Source: Neptunomonas concharum
GTDB taxonomy: Bacteria; Pseudomonadota; Gammaproteobacteria; Pseudomonadales; Balneatricaceae
Reading direction: 5' to 3'
Assembly: GCF_008630635.1 (NCBI RefSeq)
Contig: NZ_CP043869.1
Coordinates: 248,001-312,000, forward strand
DNA: 64,000 bases
A program made the translations under genes and the position numbers. This document shows, piece after piece, positions 43,290 through 52,773 of the stretch; the first letter of the stretch is position 1; each line of letters starts with the position of its first letter. The notes under the pieces were generated by a model that did no database searches, had not been told where the DNA came from, and saw only the letters and a program-made list of their open reading frames with translations.

Positions 43290-44123
43290 ATGCTGGTTCG
43301 GTTTACAAAAATGCATGGGCTAGGTAACGACTTTATGGTAGTCGATCTCGTCACACAGCGAGTACGCTTTAGCGAAGATAAAGTCAAAAAGTTAGCCGAT
43401 CGTCATCTAGGTATAGGTTTTGATCAGTTGTTGCTGGTCGAGCCTCCGGCCAATCCCGATATGGATTTTCGTTACCGCATATTTAATGCCGATGGGTCGG
43501 AGGTTGAACATTGTGGTAACGGTGCGCGCTGTTTTGCTCGCTTTGTCAGAGATAAGCGTCTGACGACGAAAGATGAAATCCATGTCGAAACGGCAAATGG
43601 CCAAGCGGTGCTGCGGATTCGTGATCATCAGCAAGTTGAGGTCAACATGGGAGCGCCTGAGTTGCAGCCTGCGAATATCCCATTTCAGGCAGAGCAGGCT
43701 TCGCCAACCTACGAGGTAGAAGTTGGTAATGAAAGCGTTACGCTGTCCGCTGTTTCTATGGGTAATCCCCACGGTGTGTTGGTGGTCGATAATGTGGATA
43801 GCGCACCGGTTGAAACGCTGGGGCCGCTGCTAGAGCCTCATTCGCGCTTCCCTGCTAAGGCTAACATTGGTTTTATGCAGGTAGTGTCTCCTAGCGAAGT
43901 ACGGCTTCGTGTATACGAGCGCGGTGCTGGTGAAACCATGGCATGTGGAACTGGTGCATGTGCTGCGGTGGTTGCAGGTCGTTTACGGGGCCTTTTAGAC
44001 GAAACGGTTCGGGTCAACCTGCCAGGTGGTGTGCTTAAAATTAGTTGGAAAGGTGGTGAAAACGATCCTGTTATGATGACAGGGCCGACAGCTACGGTAT
44101 TTGAAGGGCAGATATATTTATGA
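43290..44123 (+). CDS. dapF: Diaminopimelate epimerase
   Basis: A 277-residue PLP-independent epimerase converting LL- to meso-diaminopimelate. The two catalytic cysteines are in [12 protein letters not shown] near residue 73 and in [12 protein letters not shown] near 220. The start [15 protein letters not shown] is standard; an open frame reaches upstream to 43257 inside lysA but is not a start. It begins 1 base after lysA and overlaps the DUF484 gene by ATGA. Confidence 0.97.
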   Translation: MLVRFTKMHGLGNDFMVVDLVTQRVRFSEDKVKKLADRHLGIGFDQLLLVEPPANPDMDFRYRIFNADGSEVEHCGNGARCFARFVRDKRLTTKDEIHVETANGQAVLRIRDHQQVEVNMGAPELQPANIPFQAEQASPTYEVEVGNESVTLSAVSMGNPHGVLVVDNVDSAPVETLGPLLEPHSRFPAKANIGFMQVVSPSEVRLRVYERGAGETMACGTGACAAVVAGRLRGLLDETVRVNLPGGVLKISWKGGENDPVMMTGPTATVFEGQIYL

Positions 44124-44821
44124 CACAGAAAGAAAATCGGCTTGAGGCTGAACAGGGATTGAGTGAAAAGGATGTTTCAGATTACCTTGCGTGCCATCCG
44201 GATTTCTTTCTGACCCATAAAGCACTGCTTGAGGTGATGACGGTGCCCCATAATACCGGTAAAGCGGTATCGTTAGTGGAGCGGCAAACCTCATTGCTAA
44301 GGGAGCGAAACCTGCAGCTAACCACGCATTTGTCGGACCTGATTGACATAGCGCGGCATAATGATGGCCAGTTTGAAAAAACGAAGCGTATGGTATTAGC
44401 GCTACTTGATGCTGCCACATTGGATGATGTTGCCGTGGCTATCGAAGAAAGTCTGTGTCGAGACTTTTATGGTGATGCCACGTCATTGATTCTCTTTAGT
44501 GAAAAGCCTATTAATGTTAATAACTTACGCATACTGCCCCGAGAAACAGCAGGGGTCGTTGAATCCTTAATTCGCACCAACTTGCCGACGTGCGGACAAC
44601 TGCAACTCATTGAAAACCGTTTCTTGTTTGGCGAAGAAGCCGTCAAGATACAATCAGCGGCAGTTGTGCCTTTGGTCAAGGGTGAAGCGGTGGGTTTATT
44701 AGCAATTGGCAGCTACGACCCTTATTACTTTCAGAGTAGCCAAGGTACACTTTTCCTTAGTTATGTTGGGGAAGTGATGAGCCGGGTAACCAGCCGTATC
44801 CTGCATGAGGAACAAGTCTGA
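44120..44821 (+). CDS. DUF484 (YigA) family protein
   Basis: A 233-residue cytosolic protein of the DUF484 family (E. coli YigA). The N-terminal part [24 protein letters not shown] and [18 protein letters not shown] is the family signature; the second half (about 90-225) resembles a GAF domain, ending in [12 protein letters not shown]. Its function is not known. It overlaps dapF by 4 bases and is followed by xerC after 7 bases, the same order as dapF-yigA-xerC-yigB in E. coli. Confidence 0.9.
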   Translation: MTQKENRLEAEQGLSEKDVSDYLACHPDFFLTHKALLEVMTVPHNTGKAVSLVERQTSLLRERNLQLTTHLSDLIDIARHNDGQFEKTKRMVLALLDAATLDDVAVAIEESLCRDFYGDATSLILFSEKPINVNNLRILPRETAGVVESLIRTNLPTCGQLQLIENRFLFGEEAVKIQSAAVVPLVKGEAVGLLAIGSYDPYYFQSSQGTLFLSYVGEVMSRVTSRILHEEQV

Positions 44822-44828
44822 GTAAGGT

Positions 44829-45749
44829 ATGCTAAATCAACGCTTTCTTGAACAGTTAGCGCCTTATCTTGACCGTTTCTTGGTTTACTTGCAGACCGAG
44901 CGGCAGCTGTCTCCTCATACATGTGCCAATTACCAACAAGACCTACAACGATTGATCGACTTTGTAGCCGACTGCCGTATAAGCGAGTGGTCGGATGTTA
45001 GTGAGCGGCAAATCAGGGCCCATGTCGCCGAAATCCATCGAGAAGGTTTATCAGCTAAGAGTATTCAGCGTCACCTTTCATCCATACGTAGTTTTTATCG
45101 TTATCTGGCGAAACAGGGTTTAGTGGAAAAAAATCCAGCCCAAGGGGTTAAAGCACCCAAAGTCGGACGACCTCTGCCTGAAACTTTAAATGTTGATCAG
45201 ATTAATTACCTACTGTCTTTTCCGGTTGATGATGCGATTTCAGCTCGTGATAAAGCGATGATGGAGCTGGTTTATTCATCTGGCTTGCGAGTTTCTGAGT
45301 TAATAAGCCTGAATATCCATGATATTGATTTTGGAGCGGCAAGCCTTATTGTGACCGGTAAAGGGCGCAAAACCCGTATGTTGCCTGTGGGTGGGCAGGC
45401 GGTTAAAGCGCTTCAGGTGTGGCTTAAATATCGTGAAACGTGGGCAAATTATGCAGAGTCAGCCTTGTTTATCTCTGCCAGAGGACAGAGGCTCACGGTG
45501 CGCAGCGCACAGTTGCGCTTTGATCATAGGGCCAAGCAGATGAATACTCAAGGAAAAGTTTACCCGCATAGATTACGTCACAGCTTTGCCAGTCATATGC
45601 TGGAGTCCAGCAGTGATCTACGTGCTGTGCAAGAGCTGCTAGGCCATGAAGATATATCTACAACGCAAATATATACCCACCTCGATTTTCAACATTTGAT
45701 GGAGGTGTATGAGAAAGCCCACCCTAGAGCAAGGAAAAAAGATGATTAA
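44829..45749 (+). CDS. xerC: Site-specific tyrosine recombinase XerC
   Basis: A 306-residue tyrosine recombinase that acts with XerD at dif to resolve chromosome dimers. The N-terminal SAM-like domain covers about 10-100. Catalytic residues are visible: Arg in SSGLRVSEL, Lys in TGKGRKTR, His/Arg in HRLRHSFASHML, His in LGHEDI, and Tyr in TTQIYTHLD. Length and order after dapF and DUF484 identify it as XerC rather than XerD. Its end overlaps yigB by 8 bases. This is a chromosomal housekeeping recombinase, not an integrase of an element. Confidence 0.95.
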   Translation: MLNQRFLEQLAPYLDRFLVYLQTERQLSPHTCANYQQDLQRLIDFVADCRISEWSDVSERQIRAHVAEIHREGLSAKSIQRHLSSIRSFYRYLAKQGLVEKNPAQGVKAPKVGRPLPETLNVDQINYLLSFPVDDAISARDKAMMELVYSSGLRVSELISLNIHDIDFGAASLIVTGKGRKTRMLPVGGQAVKALQVWLKYRETWANYAESALFISARGQRLTVRSAQLRFDHRAKQMNTQGKVYPHRLRHSFASHMLESSSDLRAVQELLGHEDISTTQIYTHLDFQHLMEVYEKAHPRARKKDD

Positions 45750-46455
45750 GTGCGTTACATTCGACCTTGATGATACGTTGTGGGCCGTTAATCCAGTGGT
45801 ACGAGCTGCCAACCACACGATGTACGAGTGGCTTGCAGAGAATGCACCTCTCTTTAATGCGATGTACACCTTGCGGGATCTTAATCAACTAAAGCAACAA
45901 GTGTTAACTGTACAACCTGAAATAGGTTATAGCGTCACCCGTATTCGTTTGGCAGTACTGGAGTTAGGGCTAGTGAATTCGGGCTACTCTTGCGATCAAG
46001 CCAGCGCCTTAGCTGAGGAGGGCTTTAAGGTTTTTCATCAGGCACGCCAGCAAGTTGAGTTTTTTGAAGGCGCGCTGGAAACTATAGAATCCCTAAAAGC
46101 TTCAGGTTATATCGTTGGCGCTATCAGCAATGGTAATGCTGATATTCGGCATGTGGGGCTATCCCATTGTATGGACTTTCAGTTTAGCGCAGATCAGGTA
46201 GGCGTAGAAAAGCCGGATGCTGAGATCTTCCAACAAATGCTGCAGTATACCGGCATGTACCCGCATGAAGTGGTGCATATCGGCGACCACCCCGAGCATG
46301 ATGTCCTCGGTGCACAACAGATGGGTATGCGCACGATCTGGGTTAATTTGCATGGGACACTATGGGGGGCGGGCAAAGCTCCAGATGCTGAGGTCCGGAG
46401 CCTGCGGGAGATACCTGATGCGATAACCATGTTTGGTGCAGCAAAAAGGCCATAG
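45742..46455 (+). CDS. yigB: HAD-family hydrolase YigB
   Basis: A 237-residue haloacid-dehalogenase hydrolase. The first motif is TFDLDDTLW at residues 6-14, motif II IGAISNGN near 137 and the last HIGDHPEHDVLGAQQMGM near 185. E. coli YigB dephosphorylates FMN in riboflavin metabolism; the same activity is likely but not shown. The ATG at 45742 overlaps the xerC stop (ATGATTAA) with AAGGA seven bases upstream; a further frame extension to 45709 is inside xerC. It ends the lysA-yigB row. Confidence 0.92.
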   Translation: MIKCVTFDLDDTLWAVNPVVRAANHTMYEWLAENAPLFNAMYTLRDLNQLKQQVLTVQPEIGYSVTRIRLAVLELGLVNSGYSCDQASALAEEGFKVFHQARQQVEFFEGALETIESLKASGYIVGAISNGNADIRHVGLSHCMDFQFSADQVGVEKPDAEIFQQMLQYTGMYPHEVVHIGDHPEHDVLGAQQMGMRTIWVNLHGTLWGAGKAPDAEVRSLREIPDAITMFGAAKRP

Positions 46456-46519
46456 TTCTTTAAATCAACTGAGCGTTGGCGCTATTGCTGAAGCAACCGC
46501 AATTGATTTTTAGGTTCTA

Positions 46520-46532
46520 TCCTAGCGTAGGA
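46520..46532. repeat. Short perfect inverted repeat
   Basis: TCCTA-GCG-TAGGA forms a 5-base hairpin between convergent yigB and the MFS gene. It lacks a T tract and could be a weak terminator or a scar near the islet edge. Confidence 0.35.
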
Positions 46533-46572
46533 CCATGGCTATAAAGCCTATCGAGTTGAAACTTGCATTTAT

Positions 46573-47778
46573 TCATAAGTTTTCATTTTCTGCTTTAGTG
46601 ACCCGCTTATAATAAATACTATAACTTTGCGGGGAGTAGCTAAGTGCCAAAGGCGTTAGCAAAGCCATCATCCCTCCCATAATCATCCAGATTATATCTA
46701 TCTGACCAAAGCTGTCCCGTATCCAACCGGCCAAGGCAGGAGTAGTAGCTGCAACAATGTAACCGCCTCCTTGGACATAGGCTGTTAGATTGCCTGCATG
46801 TTGAGGGTTGTTAAAATGTTCAGAAGCGACTATCAATGACAGAGGAAAGTGAATACCAATTCCTAGTCCTAATAAAGCCACCGATATCAGTGAAAGCTGA
46901 GTGGGAAACAATGCCAAAAAAACTAAGCCGGCGACAGTGGATATAATGGATATCAAAAGTAGTAAGCGCTTGTCTTCTATATTTTTGATTTTCATTGATA
47001 ACAGGAGCGCGGTAACCAACTCAATCACTATAAAAAACGTTAGTAGAAAACCAGACGTTTCAGCAGTCATAGCATGTGCGGAAAAATAGGCCGGCAGCCA
47101 AGCGAGGATTAACATGAACACGCCGGTTCCAACGCCAAAAAACATAAGTAAAGATAAGCTCCTTACATCACGACGATACGCTATCTTTGTTGTGCTCTGG
47201 GAACCCCCTTTTGCCTTGTCTTTATAGAATGTAACGTGCCATAACATAATTGCGAGCACAGCAGGGGCCCCCCATAAAGCCAATGCTGATTCCCAGTTTA
47301 GCCATTCGGCCAAGGGGACTGCTGAAGCGGCAGCAAGTGCAGCGCCGGCTACAATAGCACTAGAATACAATCCTATCATTCCACTTGCAGATTTAGAAAA
47401 CACGCGCTTGATGTATCCAGGCAATAGGGCTTGAACTACAGCAATTCCTAAGCCTGCAACAATCGCTGAAATAATCATCAATCCATCGCGGTCACCCCAA
47501 ATGCGCGAGAAACAGGCAAGACTAATCATAGCAATACCTAGTGTGATGCCACTTTTTTCTCCCAAAAATTGGCGTAATGGTTGTGCTAGTAGAGCCCCTA
47601 ATCCCATTAGTAGGATAGGAAGGGTGCTAAGTAAGCCAATATCAGAAGCACTCAATGTAGTAGAGTTTAAAATTTGTTCCACTAGGGGCGAAATAGCGGC
47701 TATTGCCGGACGAAGATTAAGAGCAATTATAATTACAGAGGCTGCAATTACGATTGAGTGAGTTTTTACGTTATTCAT
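46573..47778 (-). CDS. MFS transporter of the CynX/NimT type
   Basis: A 401-residue major facilitator transporter with twelve predicted helices. The first-helix region ALNLRPAIAAISPLVEQI and GALLAQPLRQFLGEKSGI match the cyanate/nitroimidazole-resistance (CynX/NimT/YeaN) branch. The substrate is unknown. The gene and the TetR gene upstream are A+T-rich relative to neighbours and interrupt the junction between yigB and hemW. A perfect palindrome lies 12 bases before its ATG, so TetR control is likely. Stop codons of this gene and yigB converge with about 117 bases between. Confidence 0.87.
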   Translation of the reverse strand: MNNVKTHSIVIAASVIIIALNLRPAIAAISPLVEQILNSTTLSASDIGLLSTLPILLMGLGALLAQPLRQFLGEKSGITLGIAMISLACFSRIWGDRDGLMIISAIVAGLGIAVVQALLPGYIKRVFSKSASGMIGLYSSAIVAGAALAAASAVPLAEWLNWESALALWGAPAVLAIMLWHVTFYKDKAKGGSQSTTKIAYRRDVRSLSLLMFFGVGTGVFMLILAWLPAYFSAHAMTAETSGFLLTFFIVIELVTALLLSMKIKNIEDKRLLLLISIISTVAGLVFLALFPTQLSLISVALLGLGIGIHFPLSLIVASEHFNNPQHAGNLTAYVQGGGYIVAATTPALAGWIRDSFGQIDIIWMIMGGMMALLTPLALSYSPQSYSIYYKRVTKAENENL

Positions 47779-47790
47779 TATCTTACCTTC

Positions 47791-47806
47791 TGTAACGATT
47801 GTTACA
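47791..47806. promoter_or_regulatory. Palindromic operator TGTAAC-N4-GTTACA
   Basis: A perfect inverted repeat TGTAACGATTGTTACA is centred about 20 bases before the MFS start codon. Further GTTACA half-sites occur at 47825-47830 and at 48505-48510, upstream of the TetR gene. The likely ligand is the TetR protein encoded just upstream. Confidence 0.65.
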
Positions 47807-47869
47807 AAATTGAATAAAAAAATAGTTACATTGTTTATACGAAAAGAGACCGATATTTTTTACATGTAA

Positions 47870-48448
47870 TTAAGCCCTGTAAAGGTTCAAAGTTTGATCA
47901 ATTGTCTGAAGAAGTATCGCAGAATCTGTGCCAGATTTTGCCTGTACGCGTAAACCTTGCAACACAGTAAGCAAAAGCTCCGCGGCGATAGTCGGATTCA
48001 GCTCCGAATTTATTTCATTATTCGCTTGCCCTCGCTCTATAGCTAAGACTAAAGCTTTTCGTAATAAATCAAAGTGTCGCTGTAGAATTTGGCTTATGCG
48101 TTTATCATGCCCGGCTCTCTCAATTGCAGTATTAGTCACTAAACAGCCCATTTTTATTAAAGCTTCCGACTCAAGAGTGGATATAAGTACTGTTTGAATA
48201 GCCACTGCTGCTGAAGAGCTCTCGTCCGAGAGTACCGATGCCACCTCGCGCGTGTGTACTAAGTAATAATCTAAGGCGCGCTCAAATAAGGTCTCTTTGT
48301 TCGAAAAAGCATTATATAAACTACCGCGTCCTAGACCACTAGCTTTTACTAAGTCCTCGGCAGAAGTTGCCATATACCCTTTACGCCAAAAGATTTTCAT
48401 AACGCCGCGCAGCACATGATCTTCGTTAAAAACTCGAGGTCTTCCCAT
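47870..48448 (-). CDS. TetR-family transcriptional regulator
   Basis: A 192-residue repressor. The helix-turn-helix (about 25-50) reads TSAEDLVKASGLGRGSLYNAFSNKETLF, the TetR pattern; the C-terminal part is a helical ligand-binding domain. MGRPRVFNEDHVL is the usual opening, so ATG 48448 is preferred over an upstream frame extension to 48487. It is followed by an MFS transporter 91 bases downstream and is its likely regulator, de-repressing it when an unknown ligand binds. A GTTACA half-site about 60 bases upstream suggests autoregulation. Confidence 0.88.
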   Translation of the reverse strand: MGRPRVFNEDHVLRGVMKIFWRKGYMATSAEDLVKASGLGRGSLYNAFSNKETLFERALDYYLVHTREVASVLSDESSSAAVAIQTVLISTLESEALIKMGCLVTNTAIERAGHDKRISQILQRHFDLLRKALVLAIERGQANNEINSELNPTIAAELLLTVLQGLRVQAKSGTDSAILLQTIDQTLNLYRA

Positions 48449-48689
48449 GTCAAATCTAGACTCATAAATACATAATGGAATGATCATTACATATCTAATA
48501 ATAAGTTACAACTCATTTTCCTTAGATGCTGTGGGCAAGGAGTGAGTTTGTTTACACATCAGAGAGCGATTTCTTTTCGGTTTTTTACAGTGCTTATTGG
48601 TAATTCGGCGAAAGCCTACATTGCTTCGTCAACACTACTGATAGTATCTTCTCTAGAGTAAAGGAGTCAGAAATCCGGCGTTTTCAAGT

Positions 48690-49832
48690 TTATGGAATAA
48701 ATATTTCCAAAAGGTCATTCAAGAATAAATGACCGCGTTTAGTGGGCTGTAGCTTTGGTGATGGCTCCAGTAAGCCTTGCTTACGGGCTTGCGTCAGTTG
48801 CTCGCTTACTACCGTTAGGCTTAGCCCTGTTCTTTGCTCGAATAGACTTTCTTCCACTCCAGATTGTAGCCTTAGAGCATTCATCATGAATTCAAAAGGT
48901 AGGTCATCTGATGAGATTGGCTGTTCGTCGCCGCAAGGGTTGATGTGCTGTAGATAGGCTTTTGGGGAGCGTTGTTTCCAGCGGCGTAGGATGCGGTTTT
49001 CTTCTGGGAAAGTGAGTTTGCCATGCGCGCCCGCTCCGATACCGATGTAGTCGCCAAACTGCCAATAGTTGAGGTTGTGACGGGCTTGTGACTGGGAGCT
49101 TTTCGCATAAGCTGAGATCTCATACTGGTCAAATCCTGCTTCTTTTAAGCGTGATTGTCCTGCTTGCTGAATGTCCCATAAGGTCTCGTCTGCAGGGATA
49201 ATTGGCGGCCTGGTATAGAATTCGGTGTTGGGCTCAATGGTGAGTTGATACCAAGAAAGATGGTCAGGGCCTAGTGCTATGGCCGTGTCTAGATCATGCA
49301 GGGCTTGTTCTGGCGTTTGGTCGGGTAGCCCATGCATCAGGTCGATATTGAGGCGTTTATAGCCGAGCTTTAAGGCGGTTTCGACAGCAGTATAGGCTTC
49401 TTCGCCACTGTGGATTCGGCCTAAATGGCTAAGATGGGTTGAGTTAAAGCTTTGGATACCGACGGATAAACGATTCACGCCAGCGGCTAGGTACCCAGCA
49501 AAACGTTGTTGCTCAAAGGTGCCAGGATTAGCTTCCATCGTAATTTCTATATCTTGGCTAAAGGGTATGAGCTGATTTGCGCCTTCTAAAATATCGCTGA
49601 TGGCCTGTGCTGAAAACAAGCTAGGTGTACCACCGCCAATGAATATCGTTTGGATCGACCTTCCTTGAGCGGCATGTCGCTCTAATGCTAAATCATTCAG
49701 AAGCGCTTTTACGTAATCCGCTTCGGGTATGCCATCCCCTTTGACAGCATGAGAGTTAAAATCGCAATAAGGGCACTTTTTAACGCACCAAGGGATATGA
49801 ATATACAGCGATAAGGGAGGCAAACTTAGCAT
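48690..49832 (-). CDS. hemW: Radical SAM heme chaperone HemW
   Basis: A 380-residue radical SAM protein of the HemW family, which binds heme and transfers it to respiratory proteins; it was often named oxygen-independent coproporphyrinogen III oxidase. The cluster cysteines are C16, C20 and C23 in PWCVKKCPYCDF. GGGTPSL, NRLSVGIQSF and HNLNYWQFGDYIGIGAGAHG are family features. The last gene of the minus-strand row from yggS. Its ATG shares bases with the rdgB stop (TAATG). Confidence 0.95.
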   Translation of the reverse strand: MLSLPPLSLYIHIPWCVKKCPYCDFNSHAVKGDGIPEADYVKALLNDLALERHAAQGRSIQTIFIGGGTPSLFSAQAISDILEGANQLIPFSQDIEITMEANPGTFEQQRFAGYLAAGVNRLSVGIQSFNSTHLSHLGRIHSGEEAYTAVETALKLGYKRLNIDLMHGLPDQTPEQALHDLDTAIALGPDHLSWYQLTIEPNTEFYTRPPIIPADETLWDIQQAGQSRLKEAGFDQYEISAYAKSSQSQARHNLNYWQFGDYIGIGAGAHGKLTFPEENRILRRWKQRSPKAYLQHINPCGDEQPISSDDLPFEFMMNALRLQSGVEESLFEQRTGLSLTVVSEQLTQARKQGLLEPSPKLQPTKRGHLFLNDLLEIFIP

Positions 49833-50434
49833 TAGTTCAGGTAGCCCTGAATTTTTTCCATAAACTCACGTACCGCTTGGCCGCGGTGACTAATGGCATG
49901 CTTCTCTTCTGGTGTCAGTTCGGCTGCTGTTTTATCCATCCCTTTGACGATAAAAAGCGGATCATAGCCAAAGCCTTGCTCGCCTTGAGGTGTGTGGCCA
50001 ATCATCCCTTCTAGGGTTCCTTGGCAGATTAAAGGCATGGGATCTTTTGCGTGGCGCATAAATACCAGCACGCAGCGATAGCGAGCAGAGCGTTCACTAT
50101 CGGGTGTGTTGGATAAGGCTTCCGTTAACTTAGCGTTATTCGCGTTATCCCCTTTCTTTTCACCGGCATATCGAGCTGAGTAGATGCCTGGCGCGCCAAG
50201 TAGTGCATCGACTTCTAAACCTGAGTCATCTGCAAGCGCGGGTAAGCCGGTTGCTTCACAGGCATGTCGTGCTTTGATAATAGCGTTTTCAACAAAGGTG
50301 AGACCCGTTTCATCAGCGTCGGTTACGCCTAGCTGAGTTTGGGGTATCAGATCAATAGCATAGGCTTTGAGGATCTGAGCGAACTCTTTTAGTTTGCCTT
50401 GGTTACCACTGGCAAGAACGATTTGATCAATCAT
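49832..50434 (-). CDS. rdgB: XTP/dITP pyrophosphatase (RdgB/HAM1)
   Basis: A 200-residue Ham1 family enzyme that hydrolyses non-canonical purine triphosphates and so cleans the nucleotide pool. The opening IVLASGNQGKLKEFAQIL with SGN and K, then ETGLTFVENAIIKARHA, ALADDSGLEVDALLGAPGIYSARYAG and FGYDPLF are the family hallmarks. The ATG at 50434 is only 4 bases after the DUF4426 stop, so reinitiation is likely; an open frame extends to 50509. It shares its stop with the hemW start. Confidence 0.95.
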   Translation of the reverse strand: MIDQIVLASGNQGKLKEFAQILKAYAIDLIPQTQLGVTDADETGLTFVENAIIKARHACEATGLPALADDSGLEVDALLGAPGIYSARYAGEKKGDNANNAKLTEALSNTPDSERSARYRCVLVFMRHAKDPMPLICQGTLEGMIGHTPQGEQGFGYDPLFIVKGMDKTAAELTPEEKHAISHRGQAVREFMEKIQGYLN

Positions 50435-50438
50435 GGGG

Positions 50439-50870
50439 TTAATCCGTGTAAAACTTTTGGGTAAAGCGTATGGTTTTTGCCGGTTTGTTCGGGTCTGGCT
50501 GTACATCAAGGGTCAGGTGCATGATCTCCTCGTTCCCGAAAGTAAAGCTGCCGATGTAGTAGAGGGCAGTGCCTTCCTTGATTGGTTTAAACTGCAACTG
50601 TTGGGTTTGCTGCATCAGATTAGCCACTTTCCCAGTGAGTACGGCAGGCACTGCCTTTTCACTGCCGTCGGTCTGTTTTTCGAAAACAGCAACATTGAGC
50701 ATGGCAGTAAAGCGGCTGCGTGTCAGGCCGTGCCGTTGGGCTACTTCAGGCGCTACGATAGTACTGTTGAAAGCGTTGTAATGGATCACGTAATTATCGG
50801 TTTCTACCGATTGCTCTGCCAACGCTGGCTGAATCATTAAGCTAAGTAGTAACGCTATAAAGGTTTTCAT
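50439..50870 (-). CDS. DUF4426 periplasmic protein
   Basis: A 143-residue secreted protein with a clear signal peptide (MKTFIALLLSLMIQPALA, then EQ). The mature part matches the DUF4426 family, with ETDNYVIHYNAFNSTIVAPEVAQ and LTLDVQPDP. Function unknown. The ATG at 50870 has GAGGT seven bases upstream; the frame extends 26 codons further without cause. It lies between metW and rdgB, as in Pseudomonas, which suggests conserved co-expression but no direct functional link. Confidence 0.88.
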   Translation of the reverse strand: MKTFIALLLSLMIQPALAEQSVETDNYVIHYNAFNSTIVAPEVAQRHGLTRSRFTAMLNVAVFEKQTDGSEKAVPAVLTGKVANLMQQTQQLQFKPIKEGTALYYIGSFTFGNEEIMHLTLDVQPDPNKPAKTIRFTQKFYTD

Positions 50871-50884
50871 GGTGTTACCTCTTT

Positions 50885-51475
50885 CTAACGGGTTATTCGG
50901 TAGATAGCAATTTCGCCCAGCATGTTGGGCCATAAGTTTGTCCACCATCTATGTTGATGTTCATTATCCACAACGGTTCGATTCAGGATGTGAATGTTTT
51001 TCTGTACACAAAGGCTTTCAAAATCCTTGAAGGTGCAAAAATGTATGTTAGGTGTGTCGTACCAAGAGTAGGACAGAAACTTAGATACCGGCATCTGCCC
51101 ACGCAGCGCTAAATAGCCACGTGCGCGCCAGTGGCCAAAGTTTGGAAAAGTGACAATGCACTCTTTGCCGATACGTAGCATTTCATCAACGATTAGGTCT
51201 GGGCGGTGCATGACCTGCAGTGCTTGCGTCATTACAACGGTATCAAAACTGTTGTCTCTAAGCGAAGCTAAGCCTTGGTCAATATCCTTTTCGATAACAT
51301 TCACACCCTTTTCGATACAGGCGGTAATGTTAGTATGGTCATTCTCGATGCCGTAACCACGTACGTTCTTTTCATTGATCAGATGGCGCAGCAACTCGCC
51401 TTCACCGCAGCCTAAGTCAATGACGCGGGTGTTAGGGCGTATCCATTCACGGATGATTTCCAGATCAGCTCGCAT
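50885..51475 (-). CDS. metW: Methionine biosynthesis protein MetW
   Basis: A 196-residue SAM-dependent methyltransferase-fold protein of the MetW family. The SAM-binding GxGxG-like [15 protein letters not shown] is near residue 20. [21 protein letters not shown] and [13 protein letters not shown] are typical. MetW is paired with MetX in many bacteria and supports its activity; its exact biochemistry is not settled. It overlaps the end of metX by 11 bases, and is followed by DUF4426. Confidence 0.93.
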   Translation of the reverse strand: MRADLEIIREWIRPNTRVIDLGCGEGELLRHLINEKNVRGYGIENDHTNITACIEKGVNVIEKDIDQGLASLRDNSFDTVVMTQALQVMHRPDLIVDEMLRIGKECIVTFPNFGHWRARGYLALRGQMPVSKFLSYSWYDTPNIHFCTFKDFESLCVQKNIHILNRTVVDNEHQHRWWTNLWPNMLGEIAIYRITR

Positions 51476-52637
51476 TGCCTTTCTCCTGTGTTGACGGTGG
51501 TATATCAGCGGCTATGCGCTCCATATAGGCACGGAAGATCTCCATGTAGCGTGGAATTGGAATAAGAAACGCATCATGGCCTTGTGGTGAGTCGACCTCT
51601 GCATAGGAGACATCTTTACCTGCATCGACAAGAGCATCAAGAATCTCGCGTGATCGTTCTGGGGAGAAGCGCCAGTCAGTCGTGAACGCGATCAGCATGA
51701 ATTTCGCGGTTGCTTGCTGGAGTGCCAGTGACAGATCATCATTAAACTCAGAGGCCGGATCGTAGTAGTCCAGTGCCTTGGTCATCAGCAGGTAGGTATT
51801 AGCATCAAAGGCAGTTGAGAAACGTTCTCCCTGATACTGCAAGTAGGATTCCACTTCGAACTGAGGATTAAAGTCAAACCGAAGCTTACCTTCTTTCATC
51901 TCTCTGCCAAATTTTTCGCGCATGCCATCATCAGAGAGATAGGTGATGTGCCCAACCATTCTCGCAAGCATTAAACCCGTTTTAGGTACTTCACCGACAT
52001 CGTAGTAGCGGCCATCATGAAACTGGGGGTCTTTCGAGATTGCTTGGCGTGCGACCTCATTGAAAGCAATATTCTGCGCAGAGAGCTTAGGCGCGGCGGC
52101 AATAACCATGCAGTGGCGCAGGCGGTCAGGATAAGTAATAGACCACTGTAAGGCTTGCATGCCTCCTAAGCTGCCACCGATGACGGCAGCCCATTGCTGA
52201 ATACCTAAATAATCGGCAAGGCGTGCTTGGCTTTCGACCCAATCTTTCACGGTCATCAGAGGAAAGTCTGGGCCATAGGGCTTGCCCGTTTTTGGGTCTA
52301 TCTGGTTAGGGCCGCTGGAGCCGTGGCAGCCGCCCAGATTGTTTAACCCAACCACGAAAAAGCGGTTGGTATCAATCGGCTTGCCTGGGCCGATGGCTGA
52401 ATCCCACCAGCCCGGCTTGGTATCACCCTCATAATAGCCAGCAACATGATGATGGCCCGACAGTGCATGACAGATCAGAATGGCATTGGATGCATCCGCA
52501 TTTAGCTCACCATAAGTCTCTACCATGAGCGTGTATTGGTCTAATGTTCTTCCGCAAGCCAAAGCTAAAGGCTGTGTAAACTCAATCGCTTGAGGAGTAA
52601 CAAGGCCGACAGAGTCAGCCGCAAATGTAGTTGGCAT
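51465..52637 (-). CDS. metX: Homoserine O-acyltransferase MetX
   Basis: A 390-residue alpha/beta-hydrolase-fold enzyme that acylates homoserine in methionine synthesis. The nucleophile is in [14 protein letters not shown] near residue 150; the late [12 protein letters not shown] gives the catalytic His. Whether it uses acetyl-CoA or succinyl-CoA cannot be settled by eye: many gammaproteobacterial MetX proteins are succinyltransferases. ATG at 52637 has GAGGT eight bases upstream; a TTG at 52655 is in frame. It overlaps metW by 11 bases, and yggT lies 137 bases upstream. Confidence 0.94.
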   Translation of the reverse strand: MPTTFAADSVGLVTPQAIEFTQPLALACGRTLDQYTLMVETYGELNADASNAILICHALSGHHHVAGYYEGDTKPGWWDSAIGPGKPIDTNRFFVVGLNNLGGCHGSSGPNQIDPKTGKPYGPDFPLMTVKDWVESQARLADYLGIQQWAAVIGGSLGGMQALQWSITYPDRLRHCMVIAAAPKLSAQNIAFNEVARQAISKDPQFHDGRYYDVGEVPKTGLMLARMVGHITYLSDDGMREKFGREMKEGKLRFDFNPQFEVESYLQYQGERFSTAFDANTYLLMTKALDYYDPASEFNDDLSLALQQATAKFMLIAFTTDWRFSPERSREILDALVDAGKDVSYAEVDSPQGHDAFLIPIPRYMEIFRAYMERIAADIPPSTQEKGNAS

Positions 52638-52773
52638 CGTGATTAACCTCGACAAAAAATTAAAACGCAGGGGTGGTCTTAGTCGAGCATCACATCTCGT
52701 ACAGCAATAGCAGCACGCGACCGAGGGTCGGTGTTTGATAAGGTATCAGTTCACGTGCGTTCAATGTTCATTC

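Noticed and set aside
43407-43772. 121-codon open frame opposite dapF
   Set aside because: Antisense to conserved dapF sequence including the catalytic Cys region; no family features.
44829-45749. Integrase marking a mobile element
   Set aside because: Gene order dapF-DUF484-xerC-yigB and length identify the chromosomal recombinase XerC.
52638-52773. SAM riboswitch upstream of metX
   Set aside because: Only a short CGACC/GGTCG hairpin is visible; none of the conserved SAM riboswitch elements can be identified.
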